Positions 8,268 through 17,534 of a stretch of DNA of 64,000 nucleotides are shown one piece after another. The stretch lies in NCBI GenBank assembly GCA_043738565.1, contig JAYUGA010000151.1:4812-68811 (forward strand), in the 5' to 3' direction. Position 1 is the stretch's first letter, and each line of letters begins with the position of its first letter. The position numbers were made by a program, and so were the translations under genes. Below the pieces are notes generated by a model. That model had not been told where the DNA came from, ran no database searches, and saw nothing but the letters and a program-made list of their open reading frames with translations. This DNA comes from Stagnihabitans sp043738565 (lineage in GTDB: Bacteria > Pseudomonadota > Alphaproteobacteria > Rhodobacterales > Rhodobacteraceae).

Positions 8268-9151
8268 GCCGTCAAGCCTTCCGGCTCCGCCAACCCATTC
8301 GCCCGACAACAAGCTGTCACGGTGTTCGCCAGCAGACAGGCAATCGTCATCGGCCCCACGCCGCCCGGCACCGGCGTAATCGCCCCGGCCACCCGCGATG
8401 CCGAGGCATAATCCACATCGCCCACCAGCCGCGTCTTGCCATCGCGCTCGACCCGGTTGATCCCAACGTCAATCACCGTCGCCCCCGGTTTCACCATGTC
8501 GCCGGTGATCATCTCGGGCCGCCCGACCGCTGCAACCAGAATATCGGCACCCCGGCAGACGCTTGCCAAATCCTTGGTCCGCGAATGGGCAATCGTCACC
8601 GTGCAGCTATCTCCCAGCAGCAGTTGCGCCATCGGCTTGCCGACAATATTGCTGCGCCCGACCACCACTGCGTTCAGGCCCGCTAGCTTGCCATGATGAT
8701 CGCGCAGCATCATCAGACACCCCAGGGGCGTGCAGGGCACCATGCTTTTCTGCCCGGTCCCGAGCAGCCCGACATTCGATATGTGAAACCCGTCGACATC
8801 CTTGGCCGGGTCAATCGTGTTGATGATCAGTTCAGAGTTCAGATGAGCAGGCAGCGGCAACTGCACCAGAATGCCATGAACTTTCGGATCGGCGTTCAGG
8901 CTTTTGATCAGCGCCAGCAGATCAGCCTCCGAAGTGTCGGGTTGCAGCTTATGTTCGAACGACGCCATGCCAACCTCGATGGTCGAGGCATGCTTGTTGC
9001 GGACGTAAACCTGTGAAGCCGGGTCTTCGCCCACCAGCACCACCGCCAGCCCCGGCGTCAGACCCCTGGCCTTCAGCATGGCCACATTGCCCGCAACGCG
9101 GGCCCGCACCGATGCCGCAAAGGCCTTGCCGTCGATCACCTTGGCCGTCAT
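8264..9151 (-). CDS. folD: bifunctional methylenetetrahydrofolate dehydrogenase / methenyltetrahydrofolate cyclohydrolase
   Basis: 295 residues. Recognisable FolD signatures: YVRNKHASTIEVG with the catalytic lysine (YxxxK), VHGILVQLPLP, KDVDGFH, CTPLGCLMML, VVGRSNIVGKPMAQLLL (NADP fold), VIDVGINR, ITPVPGGVGPMTIACLL. It interconverts methylene-, methenyl- and formyl-THF in the cytosol. ATG 9151 overlaps the aroQ stop (ATGA), implying co-translation. fhs, the other route to formyl-THF, is the next gene but one upstream, so this is a one-carbon cluster. Confidence 0.97.
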   Translation of the reverse strand: MTAKVIDGKAFAASVRARVAGNVAMLKARGLTPGLAVVLVGEDPASQVYVRNKHASTIEVGMASFEHKLQPDTSEADLLALIKSLNADPKVHGILVQLPLPAHLNSELIINTIDPAKDVDGFHISNVGLLGTGQKSMVPCTPLGCLMMLRDHHGKLAGLNAVVVGRSNIVGKPMAQLLLGDSCTVTIAHSRTKDLASVCRGADILVAAVGRPEMITGDMVKPGATVIDVGINRVERDGKTRLVGDVDYASASRVAGAITPVPGGVGPMTIACLLANTVTACCRANGLAEPEGLTA

Positions 9152-9450
9152 TCCTCGCCCTTTCCCAACACGCTTTCTTCCCGCGCAATCGACCATTCGA
9201 TCACCTTGCGCCACAGCTTTTCGATCTTGTCCGGCGGCAAACCATGCGCCTCGGCATGGCGCCGCACGTTGGCGACAACCTCTTCCACCCGCGAGCCAAT
9301 CCGCGCGGGCATTCCGATCGCTGTCTTGATCTCGGCCGCCCGGTCGATGAAGCTGGTGCGCTCGGCAAACCGTGCCACCAGTTCCGCATCGACCCGGTCA
9401 ATCTCGGCCCGCAACTCGGCCATCGTCCTGCAATCCGCTGCCTTCATCAC
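9148..9450 (-). CDS. aroQ: chorismate mutase, AroQ type
   Basis: 100 residues, the single-domain all-helical AroQ fold: LRAEIDRVDAELVARFAER (first helix with the conserved LRxxIDxxDxxLxxLxxxR), KTAIGMPARIGSRVEEVVANV, and a C-terminal helix WRKVIEWSIAREE. Converts chorismate to prephenate for Phe/Tyr. Stands between fhs and folD and overlaps folD by four bases. A second ATG one codon later is an equal start candidate. Confidence 0.9.
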   Translation of the reverse strand: MMKAADCRTMAELRAEIDRVDAELVARFAERTSFIDRAAEIKTAIGMPARIGSRVEEVVANVRRHAEAHGLPPDKIEKLWRKVIEWSIAREESVLGKGEE

Positions 9451-9498
9451 GCCCTCCAGAGTGCCGCCTTCATATAGGGCGGCACCCGGAACAACAAA

Positions 9499-11172
9499 TC
9501 AGAACAGCCCCTCGACATTGCCTTCCGCGTTCAGCCGGATCACTTCCGCCGAGGGCACCTTGGGCAGGCCCGGCATCGTCATGATCTCGCCGCAGATCAC
9601 CACGACAAACCCCGCCCCGGCGGAAAGTCGCACTTCGCGCACCGGCACCGAATGCCCGGTCGGCGCGCCCCTGACCAAGGGATCGGTGGTGAACGAATAC
9701 TGGGTCTTGGCGATGCAGATCGGCAGATGGCCATAACCGGCCGCTTCCCAGCCCTTCAACTGGTCGCGGATCGACTTGTCGGCCAGCACCTCGTCGGCGT
9801 GGTAAATCCGCTTGGCGATGGTTTCGATCTTGTGGAACAGCGACATCTCGTCGGGATACAGCGGCGCGAAACCGGAGGGTGCTGCGGCCATCGCCACCAC
9901 TTTATGCGCCAGTTCCTCGATCCCCGCCGAGCCAAGCGCCCAATGCTTGCACAGGATCGCCTCGGCCCCCTGTTCGGCGACATAGGCTTTCACCGCGGCA
10001 ATCTCGGCATCGGTGTCGGAATAGAAATGGTTGATCGCCACCACCACCGGCACGCCAAACGACTTCACATTACCGATGTGCCGCCCCAGATTTGGGCAAC
10101 CCTTTTTCACCGCTTCGACATTCTCGGCCCCGAGATCGGCCTTGGCCACCCCGCCGTTCATCTTCATCGCCCGCACCGTGGCGACAATCACCGCCGCCGA
10201 AGGCTTCAGTCCCGCCTTGCGGCACTTGATGTCAAAGAATTTTTCCGCCCCCAGATCCGCGCCAAACCCGGCTTCGGTGACGACATATTCGCCAAGTTTC
10301 AGCGCGGTCTTGGTGGCGATCACCGAATTGCAGCCATGCGCGATATTGGCGAACGGCCCGCCATGCACGAAGGCCGGGTTGTTCTCCAGCGTCTGCACCA
10401 GATTGGGCTGCATCGCATCCTTGAGCAGCACCGTCATCGCGCCATCGGCCTTGAGGTCGCGGCAATAAACCGGCTTCTTGTCGCGGGTATAGGCGACGAC
10501 GATATTGCCCAGCCGGGTCTGCAAATCTTCCAGATCGTTCGACAGGCACAGGATCGCCATGACCTCGGACGCCACCGTAATGTCAAACCCGGTCTGGCGC
10601 GGATAACCATTCGACACCCCGCCCAAAGACACCACGATATCCCGCAACGCCCGGTCGTTCATGTCCATCACCCGGCGCCACATCACCCGGCGCTGGTCGA
10701 TGTCCAAGGCATTGCCCCAGTAGACATGGTTGTCGATCATCGCCGACAGCAGGTTGTGCGCACTGGTGATCGCGTGGAAATCGCCGGTGAAATGCAGGTT
10801 CATCTCTTCCATCGGGATGACCTGAGAATAACCGCCGCCCGCCGCCCCGCCCTTCATGCCGAAATTCGGGCCCAGCGAGGCTTCGCGGATACACACTATC
10901 GCCTTCTTGCCGATCCGGTTCAGCCCGTCGCCCAGACCCACCGTCGTCGTGGTCTTGCCCTCGCCCGCCGGGGTCGGGTTGATCGCGGTGACGAGGATCA
11001 GCTTGCCATCCGGGCGGCCTTCCAGCGACTTGATGAACGCCTGACTGACCTTGGCCTTGTCGTGGCCATAGGGCAGCAAATGCTCAGACGGGATGCCTAA
11101 GCCAGCCCCGATCTCCATGATCGGCTTTTTGGTGGCTTCGCGTGCAATCTCGATGTCGGTCTTGAAGGCCAT
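9499..11172 (-). CDS. fhs: formate--tetrahydrofolate ligase
   Basis: 557 residues, full family length. N-terminal PIMEIGAGLGIPSEHLLPYG, the ATP-binding TPAGEGKTTTTVGLGDGL, LGPNFGMKGGAAGGG, HFTGDFHAITSAHNLL and GGPFANIAHGCNS are typical. It makes 10-formyl-THF from formate, ATP and THF. ATG at 11172 gives the standard MAFKTDIEIAREA start. The 180-bp upstream gap contains a small hairpin (AAGTCG-cttttc-CGACTT near 11237-11254) but no recognised riboswitch. Confidence 0.97.
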   Translation of the reverse strand: MAFKTDIEIAREATKKPIMEIGAGLGIPSEHLLPYGHDKAKVSQAFIKSLEGRPDGKLILVTAINPTPAGEGKTTTTVGLGDGLNRIGKKAIVCIREASLGPNFGMKGGAAGGGYSQVIPMEEMNLHFTGDFHAITSAHNLLSAMIDNHVYWGNALDIDQRRVMWRRVMDMNDRALRDIVVSLGGVSNGYPRQTGFDITVASEVMAILCLSNDLEDLQTRLGNIVVAYTRDKKPVYCRDLKADGAMTVLLKDAMQPNLVQTLENNPAFVHGGPFANIAHGCNSVIATKTALKLGEYVVTEAGFGADLGAEKFFDIKCRKAGLKPSAAVIVATVRAMKMNGGVAKADLGAENVEAVKKGCPNLGRHIGNVKSFGVPVVVAINHFYSDTDAEIAAVKAYVAEQGAEAILCKHWALGSAGIEELAHKVVAMAAAPSGFAPLYPDEMSLFHKIETIAKRIYHADEVLADKSIRDQLKGWEAAGYGHLPICIAKTQYSFTTDPLVRGAPTGHSVPVREVRLSAGAGFVVVICGEIMTMPGLPKVPSAEVIRLNAEGNVEGLF

Positions 11173-11353
11173 GTCAGTCTCCCAAAGGGCCGGGCTGATC
11201 CCGTTGGCGCTGTGTTAGCCGATAAACGACCGGCCGAAAGTCGCTTTTCCGACTTCCGCCCCGCCAATTCCGCCAGTCGAGGTTTCCGATGGGAAATAAT
11301 GGAACGCTCCCGGAAAATATGCCGCATTCAGAACTTTCATTCCAACCGAAAGT

Positions 11354-11953
11354 CTACCGCGGCGGCGCCACCGTCAAATGACTCCACGGGCGTTGGTCGG
11401 GAATGTGCAGCCGCACCTCGTCGCCAAGGGCAAAGCTGCCTTCCCGCTCCACCCAGCCGACAATCCCGCGCCGCCCCTCGGCTGCGGGCTTGAACTTGGC
11501 GCCAAACCCCGGATGCGCCGCCTCGATGGCGCGCGAGGGGATGGTGCAGGGCCGGTTCTCCAGGTTGACCACCAGCGTCGCTCCCGACACGTCCTGCAAC
11601 CGCGACCCCGGCGGGATATGGCTGAAATCGGGAATGCCGCTCAGTACCATCGTCGCGCCCAACAAACTGGGCGACAGCGCCGCCAACCCCATCCGCGCGG
11701 CGATCTCTGCCAATTCCTCGGTATCCAGCACCGAAAACTGCCGCGTATTCCTGATCGCGGTGCCCTGCGGATATAGCGAATTCATCCGGCTGCACGACGG
11801 CACCGTCAGCCCGGCATGCACCTCGCCCGCCACCCCGGCAAACCCCGAATGAAGCTCTGCCAAAGGCTCTGACCATAGCAAGTCCGACTGCCCCGTCGTG
11901 CGCCCCAGCCAGGTGATCCGGCCCACAAATGCCGTCGGTTTCAGGATTGGCAT
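11354..11953 (-). CDS. MOSC domain-containing protein
   Basis: 199 residues. The motif sequence FVGRITWLG, GEVHAGLT, SRMNSLYPQGTAIRNTRQFSV and LVVNLENRPC follows the MOSC (molybdenum cofactor sulfurase C-terminal) fold of small bacterial YiiM-like proteins. Canonical MOSC proteins have a conserved cysteine; C in ENRPC is the candidate here. Function probably a sulfur/molybdopterin-linked reaction or N-hydroxylated base reduction; not resolvable. Starts one base after the tam stop codon, so it is probably co-transcribed with it. Confidence 0.8.
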   Translation of the reverse strand: MPILKPTAFVGRITWLGRTTGQSDLLWSEPLAELHSGFAGVAGEVHAGLTVPSCSRMNSLYPQGTAIRNTRQFSVLDTEELAEIAARMGLAALSPSLLGATMVLSGIPDFSHIPPGSRLQDVSGATLVVNLENRPCTIPSRAIEAAHPGFGAKFKPAAEGRRGIVGWVEREGSFALGDEVRLHIPDQRPWSHLTVAPPR

Positions 11954-11954
11954 G

Positions 11955-12740
11955 TCAGACCTTCAGCGTGAAAAACACCCGGCGGAACGGCATCAGCACC
12001 GCACCATCCGCCAGCACCGGATAGGCCGAGGCCAGCGCCTTGTCATAGGCCGACGTATAGGCATCCGCCTCCGCCGCCGTCAGCTTTTCGACAAAAGGCC
12101 GCATGGCGGTTGACTGGGTAAAGGCCCGCACCGGATGCATGTCGGGGCTGGCCTCCAGCCGCTGGACATAATCCGTCTCCCAGGCCTCGACCGCGCCCAA
12201 GGGTGACAGCATCTCCCAATACCACACGGCAGGCTGCACCGGAGCCTCATATTGTGCGAAATCAAATCGGTCGGGGAACAAAGCCGCCGCAATGTCGCGC
12301 AAAAACCGGTGCGAGGGTGCCATGAACTGCCGCGGCATCTGCACCGCCAGCATCCCACCCGGCACCAGAAACCCCGCCAGCCGCGTCAACAGCGCCGCAT
12401 GATCCGGCACCCAGTGCAGCGCCGCATTGGAATAGATCAGCGCCGCAGGCGCCTGACCCGACCACCGCGCGATATCCGCCTGATCCAGCCGGTCATACAG
12501 CCCAAGCGCGTCCGCCTCCGCCAGCATCGCCGCCGACTGATCAACGCCAACAATCCGGTGCCCGGCAAAGCGCAGCCGCAGAGCGGCGGCTACCGCCCCA
12601 TCGCCGCAGCCCAGATCAGCCACATCGCCGTCGGGCAAATCGCCAATCTGCGCCAGCAAATCCAGCGCGGGGCGCAAACGCAAACCCCGAAACCTGGCAT
12701 AGGTCTCGGGGTTCCAGTCGGTTTTCGCGGTTTCGCTCAC
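11955..12740 (-). CDS. tam: trans-aconitate 2-methyltransferase
   Basis: 261 residues of a class I SAM-dependent methyltransferase: W-NPETYARFRGLRLRPALDLL start, SAM motif VADLGCGDGAVAAAL, IVGVDQSA, and ALIYSNAALHWVPDH, the last being typical of Tam. C-terminal half with VWYWEMLSPLG and ETDYVQRLE. Tam methylates trans-aconitate, an inhibitor formed from cis-aconitate. GTG at 12740 overlaps the ftsH stop (GTGA), giving translational coupling with an unrelated protease gene. Confidence 0.9.
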   Translation of the reverse strand: MSETAKTDWNPETYARFRGLRLRPALDLLAQIGDLPDGDVADLGCGDGAVAAALRLRFAGHRIVGVDQSAAMLAEADALGLYDRLDQADIARWSGQAPAALIYSNAALHWVPDHAALLTRLAGFLVPGGMLAVQMPRQFMAPSHRFLRDIAAALFPDRFDFAQYEAPVQPAVWYWEMLSPLGAVEAWETDYVQRLEASPDMHPVRAFTQSTAMRPFVEKLTAAEADAYTSAYDKALASAYPVLADGAVLMPFRRVFFTLKV

Positions 12741-14644
12741 GCAGTAGGCTCCGGTTCCAGCCCCGGCTTGGGGGCCTTGCTTTTGGTCTTCGGGATCGAC
12801 AGCACCGAGGCGGTATTGCCCCCCGACGGCGGTGCCGATCTGTCATCATCGCCACCCAGGGCCTCGCCCCGGATCACCTTGCGGATCTCGTCGCCGGTGA
12901 GGGTTTCGTATTCCAGCAACCCCTGCGCCAGCGCCTCGAAATCCGCCGTCTTGTCGAGCAGAACCGCCCGCGCCACCTCATAACCTTCGTCGATCAGCCG
13001 CTTGACCTCGTCCTCGATCTTCACCTTGGTATCGGCTGAAACCGAAAATCCGCCGGTCGCCCCGTTATAGCCTTCATGCGCCTCGGAATAGTCGATGTTG
13101 CCGATCACGTCCGACATGCCCCAGCGCATCACCATTGCCCGCGCCAAAGCCGAGGCTTGCTGAATGTCGCCCGCCGGGCCGGAGGAGACGCCTTCCTCGC
13201 CATATTTGATGATCTCGGCTGCCTTGCCCGCCATCATCATGGCAATCTTCTGCTTGCCTTCATCCTTGTGCATGTTCAGCCGGTCCATTTCCGGCAAAGA
13301 CACCACCATGCCCAAAGCCCCGCCACGCGGAATGATCGTCGCCTTGTAGACCGGGTCGCACTTCGGCATGTTCATGCCGACAGTGGCGTGCCCCGCCTCA
13401 TGATACGCCGTCTTTTCCTTCTGATCGGCGGTCAGCACCATCGACCGGCGCTCGGGCCCCATCATCACCTTGTCCTTGGCGCTTTCAAAGTCTTCCATGA
13501 CCACGAACCGCCGCCCCATCCGCGCCGCCGTCAGCGCGGCCTCGTTGACGAGGTTCGCCAGATCAGCGCCCGAGAACCCCGGGCAACCCCGCGCTATGAT
13601 CCGCAGATCAACATCCGGCCCCACCGGCACCTTGCGGGCATGGACCGTCAGAATCTTCTCGCGCCCCTTGATATCCGGGTTCGGCACATGGATCTGCCGG
13701 TCGAACCGACCCGGGCGCAGCAGCGCCGGGTCCAGCACGTCCTTGCGGTTGGTCGCGGCCACGATGATCACGCCCTCGTTCGCCTCGAATCCGTCCATTT
13801 CGACCAGCAACTGGTTCAGCGTCTGCTCGCGCTCGTCATTGCCGCCGCCGATGCCTACCCCGCGCGACCGGCCCACCGCGTCGATCTCGTCGATGAACAC
13901 GATGCAGGGCGCATTCTTTTTCGCCTGCTCGAACATGTCCCGCACCCGCGAAGCGCCGACGCCGACGAACATCTCGACAAAATCGGAACCAGAGATCGAA
14001 AAGAACGGCACGCCAGCCTCACCGGCAATCGCCCGCGCCAGCAGCGTCTTGCCGGTGCCCGGAGGGCCAACCAGCAGCGCGCCTTTGGGAATTTTCCCAC
14101 CCAACCGCGAGAATTTCTGCGGATTGCGCAGGAATTCGACGATCTCCTCGAGCTCTTCCTTGGCCTCGTCAATCCCGGCCACGTCGTCAAACGTCACCCG
14201 GCCCTGCTTTTCGGTCAGCAGTTTCGCCCGCGACTTGCCAAAGCCCATCGCACCGCCACGCCCGCCGCCCTGCATCCGGTTCATGAAAAAGATCCACACG
14301 CCGATCAGCAGCACGAACGGTAACCAGGCCGACAGCAGCGTCAGGATGCTCGACTGCTCCTGCGCCTTGGCCTGAACATCGACACCCTTTTCCAGCAACT
14401 TGTCCGTCACCTGCTCGCCCGCAGGCCGGATCGTGATGTAACGGCTGCCGTCAGTGGCGGTGACCTTGACCTGCTCGCCATCCAGTTCCACCGCCTTGAC
14501 ATCCCCGGCATTCACCTTGCGGATGAATTCGGAATAGGACACCGTCGGTGCGGCAAAACTGTTGGAGTTGTTGAACATGTTGAACAGCGCCAGAACCAGC
14601 AGCAACAGAACGACCCAGAATGCGATATTGCGAGCGTTACCCAC
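12737..14644 (-). CDS. ftsH: ATP-dependent zinc metalloprotease FtsH
   Basis: 635 residues, membrane-anchored AAA protease. One N-terminal TM helix (NIAFWVVLLLLVLALFNMF), periplasmic domain, second TM near residues 85-105, Walker A GPPGTGKTLLARA, Walker B CIVFIDEID, SRH region LDPALLRPGRFDRQI, and zinc site AYHEAGHATVG. It degrades membrane and regulatory proteins. The frame is open to 14698, but GTG at 14644 is preferred: it follows AAGGAG by about seven bases and gives the family start (GNARNIAFW). Last-but-one gene of the tilS-ftsH-tam tail of the Tol cluster. Confidence 0.97.
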   Translation of the reverse strand: MGNARNIAFWVVLLLLVLALFNMFNNSNSFAAPTVSYSEFIRKVNAGDVKAVELDGEQVKVTATDGSRYITIRPAGEQVTDKLLEKGVDVQAKAQEQSSILTLLSAWLPFVLLIGVWIFFMNRMQGGGRGGAMGFGKSRAKLLTEKQGRVTFDDVAGIDEAKEELEEIVEFLRNPQKFSRLGGKIPKGALLVGPPGTGKTLLARAIAGEAGVPFFSISGSDFVEMFVGVGASRVRDMFEQAKKNAPCIVFIDEIDAVGRSRGVGIGGGNDEREQTLNQLLVEMDGFEANEGVIIVAATNRKDVLDPALLRPGRFDRQIHVPNPDIKGREKILTVHARKVPVGPDVDLRIIARGCPGFSGADLANLVNEAALTAARMGRRFVVMEDFESAKDKVMMGPERRSMVLTADQKEKTAYHEAGHATVGMNMPKCDPVYKATIIPRGGALGMVVSLPEMDRLNMHKDEGKQKIAMMMAGKAAEIIKYGEEGVSSGPAGDIQQASALARAMVMRWGMSDVIGNIDYSEAHEGYNGATGGFSVSADTKVKIEDEVKRLIDEGYEVARAVLLDKTADFEALAQGLLEYETLTGDEIRKVIRGEALGGDDDRSAPPSGGNTASVLSIPKTKSKAPKPGLEPEPTA

Positions 14645-14722
14645 GAACCAACTCCTTGATGTGCCGCGCACCTCGCAGGCGCGTAGCCTTTGCCTCACAA
14701 GATAGACTTTCGTAAGGCCGGT

Positions 14723-16057
14723 TCAATGCTCTATCGCGCAATGGTGCAAAGCTGCCGCACCCGGCAGCGGAATAAAGCTGAATTCCGGGGCCAGGCCCGC
14801 CAGCGGCGCGGCGATCAGCCGCTGCCCCAGCCACAGTGCCGGTCCCGCCATCAGCGCCGCCCTTGGCAAGCCGATCGCCCGCCAGTCCGGACACCGGGCG
14901 ATCCCCACCCCCAGCATCCGCACCTCGGCCCCCTCCGGCACCGGCCCGCGCAACTGCCAACGGTCATCCCACAACTGATCCGGTCTGCAAACCTCGCCTG
15001 CAACCGCCTTTGCTTCCCGGAATGCCAGCGTGCCAGCCGGTGTCACCCCAAACCGACAGCCCGCCAGAACCCCCGGCCTGCCCGCCAACAGCCGCGCCAG
15101 CAACGCCGTCACCGCCACCCCGCGCGGCCCATATCCGGCCCCGGCAATCCACCCGATCACCCGCAGGATCAACCGCCGCTGCACCTCGGCAGGATGTGCC
15201 GCCAGCGCCTCCACCGCAATCCACACCGCCCCCGCCTCTGCGCGCAGCACCAATGCCGCGGCCTGATCCGTCACCGCCTCCAGTGCCGCCCGGGCCGCGG
15301 CCAGATGCCCCGCCACCGCCGCCAGCCGTTCCGCCGTCACACCCAGCGGCGCCAGCACCGCCAGGGCCCGCCGCGCCCTGACCCGGTCAAACCGCACGTT
15401 GTCGTTGGACGGATCCTCAACCCATCCCACACCCAACCCGCGCAAATAGTCCCGCAACTCCGCCCGCGACACCGCCAGCAACGGCCGCAGCCATGTCACC
15501 CCCCGGTCCTCCCAAGCCGAGGCCATCGCCGACAAGCCATCCACCCCGGCCCCCCGCGCCAGCCGCATCACAAACGTTTCGGCCAGATCATCCCGCGTAT
15601 GCCCCAGCGCCACCGCCGTCAGCCCCAGCCCCCGCGCCCAGTCGCCAATCAACGCCCGCCGCCCCCGCCGCGCCGCATCCTGCAAATTCCCGCGCCCATC
15701 CCCGTGCCAGCGCAGCACGTCATGGCCAATCCCCAAGCCCGCGCAGACCCGCGCGACCTCTGCCGCCTCCGCTCCAGCCTCCGCCCTAAGCCCATGATCC
15801 ACCGTCACCACCCGCACCGGCAAACCCGAGGCCGCCGCCAGATGCAGCATCGCCATGCTGTCGCCGCCGCCCGAAACGGCCAGCCCGATAAAATTTGAAT
15901 TTAATTTCGCCTTACATGTTGGCCCAAATATCTCACCGGGGCATTCATCGGTGCGCCATCGGTTCGAGTACTGATGAATGCGCGGGGGTGTGAAACCCCA
16001 GGCGCTGTCAACCACACCCAGCCCCTTCAGAAACCGCGCCGTCAGATCGCCGCTCAA
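14723..16057 (-). CDS. tilS: tRNA(Ile)-lysidine synthetase with an inserted repeat-encoded segment
   Basis: 444 residues. The PP-loop motif LAVSGGGDSMAML, VVTVDHGLRAEAG, LGHTRDDLAETFVMRLARG and WLRPLLAVSRAELRDYL identify TilS, which converts C34 of tRNA-Ile2 (CAU) to lysidine with ATP. The PP-loop begins only at residue ~60, some 40 residues later than usual. Residues ~17-56 (encoded by 15891-16007) match an intergenic repeat found elsewhere in the window and contain no start codon between them and the PP-loop, so the insert is read through. Residues 1-14 (MSGDLTARFLKGLG) look like an ordinary TilS start. Overlaps cpoB by four bases. Confidence 0.93.
   Translation of the reverse strand: MSGDLTARFLKGLGVVDSAWGFTPPRIHQYSNRWRTDECPGEIFGPTCKAKLNSNFIGLAVSGGGDSMAMLHLAAASGLPVRVVTVDHGLRAEAGAEAAEVARVCAGLGIGHDVLRWHGDGRGNLQDAARRGRRALIGDWARGLGLTAVALGHTRDDLAETFVMRLARGAGVDGLSAMASAWEDRGVTWLRPLLAVSRAELRDYLRGLGVGWVEDPSNDNVRFDRVRARRALAVLAPLGVTAERLAAVAGHLAAARAALEAVTDQAAALVLRAEAGAVWIAVEALAAHPAEVQRRLILRVIGWIAGAGYGPRGVAVTALLARLLAGRPGVLAGCRFGVTPAGTLAFREAKAVAGEVCRPDQLWDDRWQLRGPVPEGAEVRMLGVGIARCPDWRAIGLPRAALMAGPALWLGQRLIAAPLAGLAPEFSFIPLPGAAALHHCAIEH
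15891..16007 (-). repeat. palindromic repeat element inside the tilS reading frame
   Basis: On the minus strand the element runs GCCTGGGGTTTCACACCCC, an inner perfect dyad GCATTCATC/GATGAATGC (plus 15973-15981 and 15941-15949), then GAGATATTTGGGCCAACATG and GCGAAATTAAATTCAAATTT. The outer parts match intergenic copies at 32907-32960, 33087-33142 (GGGGGTTTCACACCCCC ... GGGATATTT) and 22313-22352 (ATTTCGGCCAAGATGAAGCGAAATT). Its length keeps the tilS frame open. Confidence 0.75.
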
Positions 16058-16911
16058 GAACAGCCCAAAGCCTGCGCCGCCAGCCGCGCGTTGGTGTCAT
16101 CGACCGACCCCGGGAACCGCTTGCCGACCTCGGCCAGCGTCACGCAAGCCTCGGGCTTCTGGCCCAGCTTGCCCAATGACTGCCCCAGTTTCATCAACGC
16201 CTGCCCCGCCATGCTGCCTTCGGGTGCGCCCGAGAACGCGTCCAAATAGGCTCGCGCCGCCTTGGCGGTATCGCCGGTCTGCGCCAAGGCATCGCCGCGC
16301 AACACGCCAGCTTCCTGCGCTAATGCCCCGCCCGGATAGGAGAGGGCATAGGCCGCAAAGAGGTCCGCAGCCCCGCGAAAGTCACCGGAAGCGAGCACCG
16401 CCCGGGCCCGGTCAAAATCGGATTGCTCGTTCACCGCCATCTCGGCACCCGGTGCCGCAGGTGTCGTTGTGTCCGTGGCGGGGGCTGTCGTCGTCGTGTC
16501 TGTCGCCGTGGTATCCGCCGCCGGTGCAGCGCCTGCCGCCATCGCCCCCAGATCGGGCGTGGCGGGCAGGCTGGCCGGGTCGCAGCCGGTCGTCGCCTGA
16601 CACAGCCGGAACTCGATGTCGCCGATCCGGTTGCTGCCATCCGCCACCACCGCATTGACCTTCTGCTCGACCGCCTCGGTCTTGGCGGTCAGTTTGGTCA
16701 ACTCGGCCTCGATCGCATCCAGCCGCTGCAAGGCGTCACCGCCCGCAGCCCCGGTGCTGGCGGCACCGCTGGCCACCAGTTCCTGTTTCAGCGCGTTGAA
16801 CTGGCCCGCCAATGTGGCCAGTTCCGCTTTCACATCGGCCAGCGTCTGCGCCTTGTCCTGCGCGAAAGAGGCTCCCGGCAACAGCATAAGGGTCAGAACC
16901 AGCCAGCGCAT
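16054..16911 (-). CDS. cpoB: Tol-Pal system protein CpoB (YbgF)
   Basis: 285 residues. Sec signal peptide MRWLVLTLMLLPGASFAQ, a coiled-coil region (residues ~20-95, LADVKAELATLAGQFNALKQ), a Thr/Ala/Pro-rich linker, then TPR-like helices (FDRARAVLASGDFRGAADLFAAY, GDALAQTGDTAKAARAYLDAF). Periplasmic partner of TolA that links outer-membrane constriction with peptidoglycan synthesis. Downstream of pal with one base between, upstream overlapping tilS by ATGA. Confidence 0.93.
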   Translation of the reverse strand: MRWLVLTLMLLPGASFAQDKAQTLADVKAELATLAGQFNALKQELVASGAASTGAAGGDALQRLDAIEAELTKLTAKTEAVEQKVNAVVADGSNRIGDIEFRLCQATTGCDPASLPATPDLGAMAAGAAPAADTTATDTTTTAPATDTTTPAAPGAEMAVNEQSDFDRARAVLASGDFRGAADLFAAYALSYPGGALAQEAGVLRGDALAQTGDTAKAARAYLDAFSGAPEGSMAGQALMKLGQSLGKLGQKPEACVTLAEVGKRFPGSVDDTNARLAAQALGCS

Positions 16912-16912
16912 G

Positions 16913-17449
16913 TCAGGCCCCCGCGCCTACCGACAGCACGGTCACGGCGCGGCGGTTCTGCGCATAGCAGCTTTCCTCCGAGCACAGCGCGATCGGGCGC
17001 TCCTTGCCATAAGACACGGTCTGCATCCGGCTTCCGGCAATGCCTTGCGCGATCAGATAGTTCTTCACCGAATCCGCACGGCGCGCACCCAGCGCGATGT
17101 TGTATTCCCTTGTGCCCTGCTCGTCGGCATGGCCTTCGATGATGATGGCATAATCCGGGTTGGTCTTCAGCCAGCCCGCCTGCCCGCTCAGAATGCCGCG
17201 CGCCTCGTCGGTCAGTGTGGACTGGTCCACCACGAACAACACCCGATCGCCGACCGTCTGGTTGAAATAGGCGACCGAGGCCGGGTTGGACGGATCGCCC
17301 AGACCGGTGGTGGCCACGCCCGACCCGTTCACGCCGCCCGCGCCATTGGCCCCGCCCGCGCCAGAGCCTGCGCCATAGCGGTTGGGGTTGTTGCAGGCCG
17401 CAAGGCCAAGGGCTGCCATCAGCAGAAGGGCTTTCAGAACAATGCTCAT
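16913..17449 (-). CDS. pal: peptidoglycan-associated lipoprotein
   Basis: 178 residues. Lipoprotein signal with lipobox LAAC (MSIVLKALLLMAALGLAAC), a Gly/Asn linker, then the OmpA/Pal peptidoglycan-binding domain: YFNQTVGDRVLFVVDQSTL, IIIEGHADEQGTREYNIALGARRADSVKNYL, and VSYGKERP. It anchors the outer membrane to peptidoglycan. 85 bp separates it from tolB. Confidence 0.97.
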   Translation of the reverse strand: MSIVLKALLLMAALGLAACNNPNRYGAGSGAGGANGAGGVNGSGVATTGLGDPSNPASVAYFNQTVGDRVLFVVDQSTLTDEARGILSGQAGWLKTNPDYAIIIEGHADEQGTREYNIALGARRADSVKNYLIAQGIAGSRMQTVSYGKERPIALCSEESCYAQNRRAVTVLSVGAGA

Positions 17450-17534
17450 CGGTGGTTTCCTTTTCTTGTTTTGCTCGATTGGTCAGACCATATCAGCTTT
17501 GCCGCCATCTGTTAACAGGCTGCGACATCGCATT

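Noticed and set aside
11173..11353. tetrahydrofolate riboswitch ahead of fhs
   Set aside because: Only a small AAGTCG/CGACTT hairpin is seen; no conserved THF-I or THF-II features could be traced.
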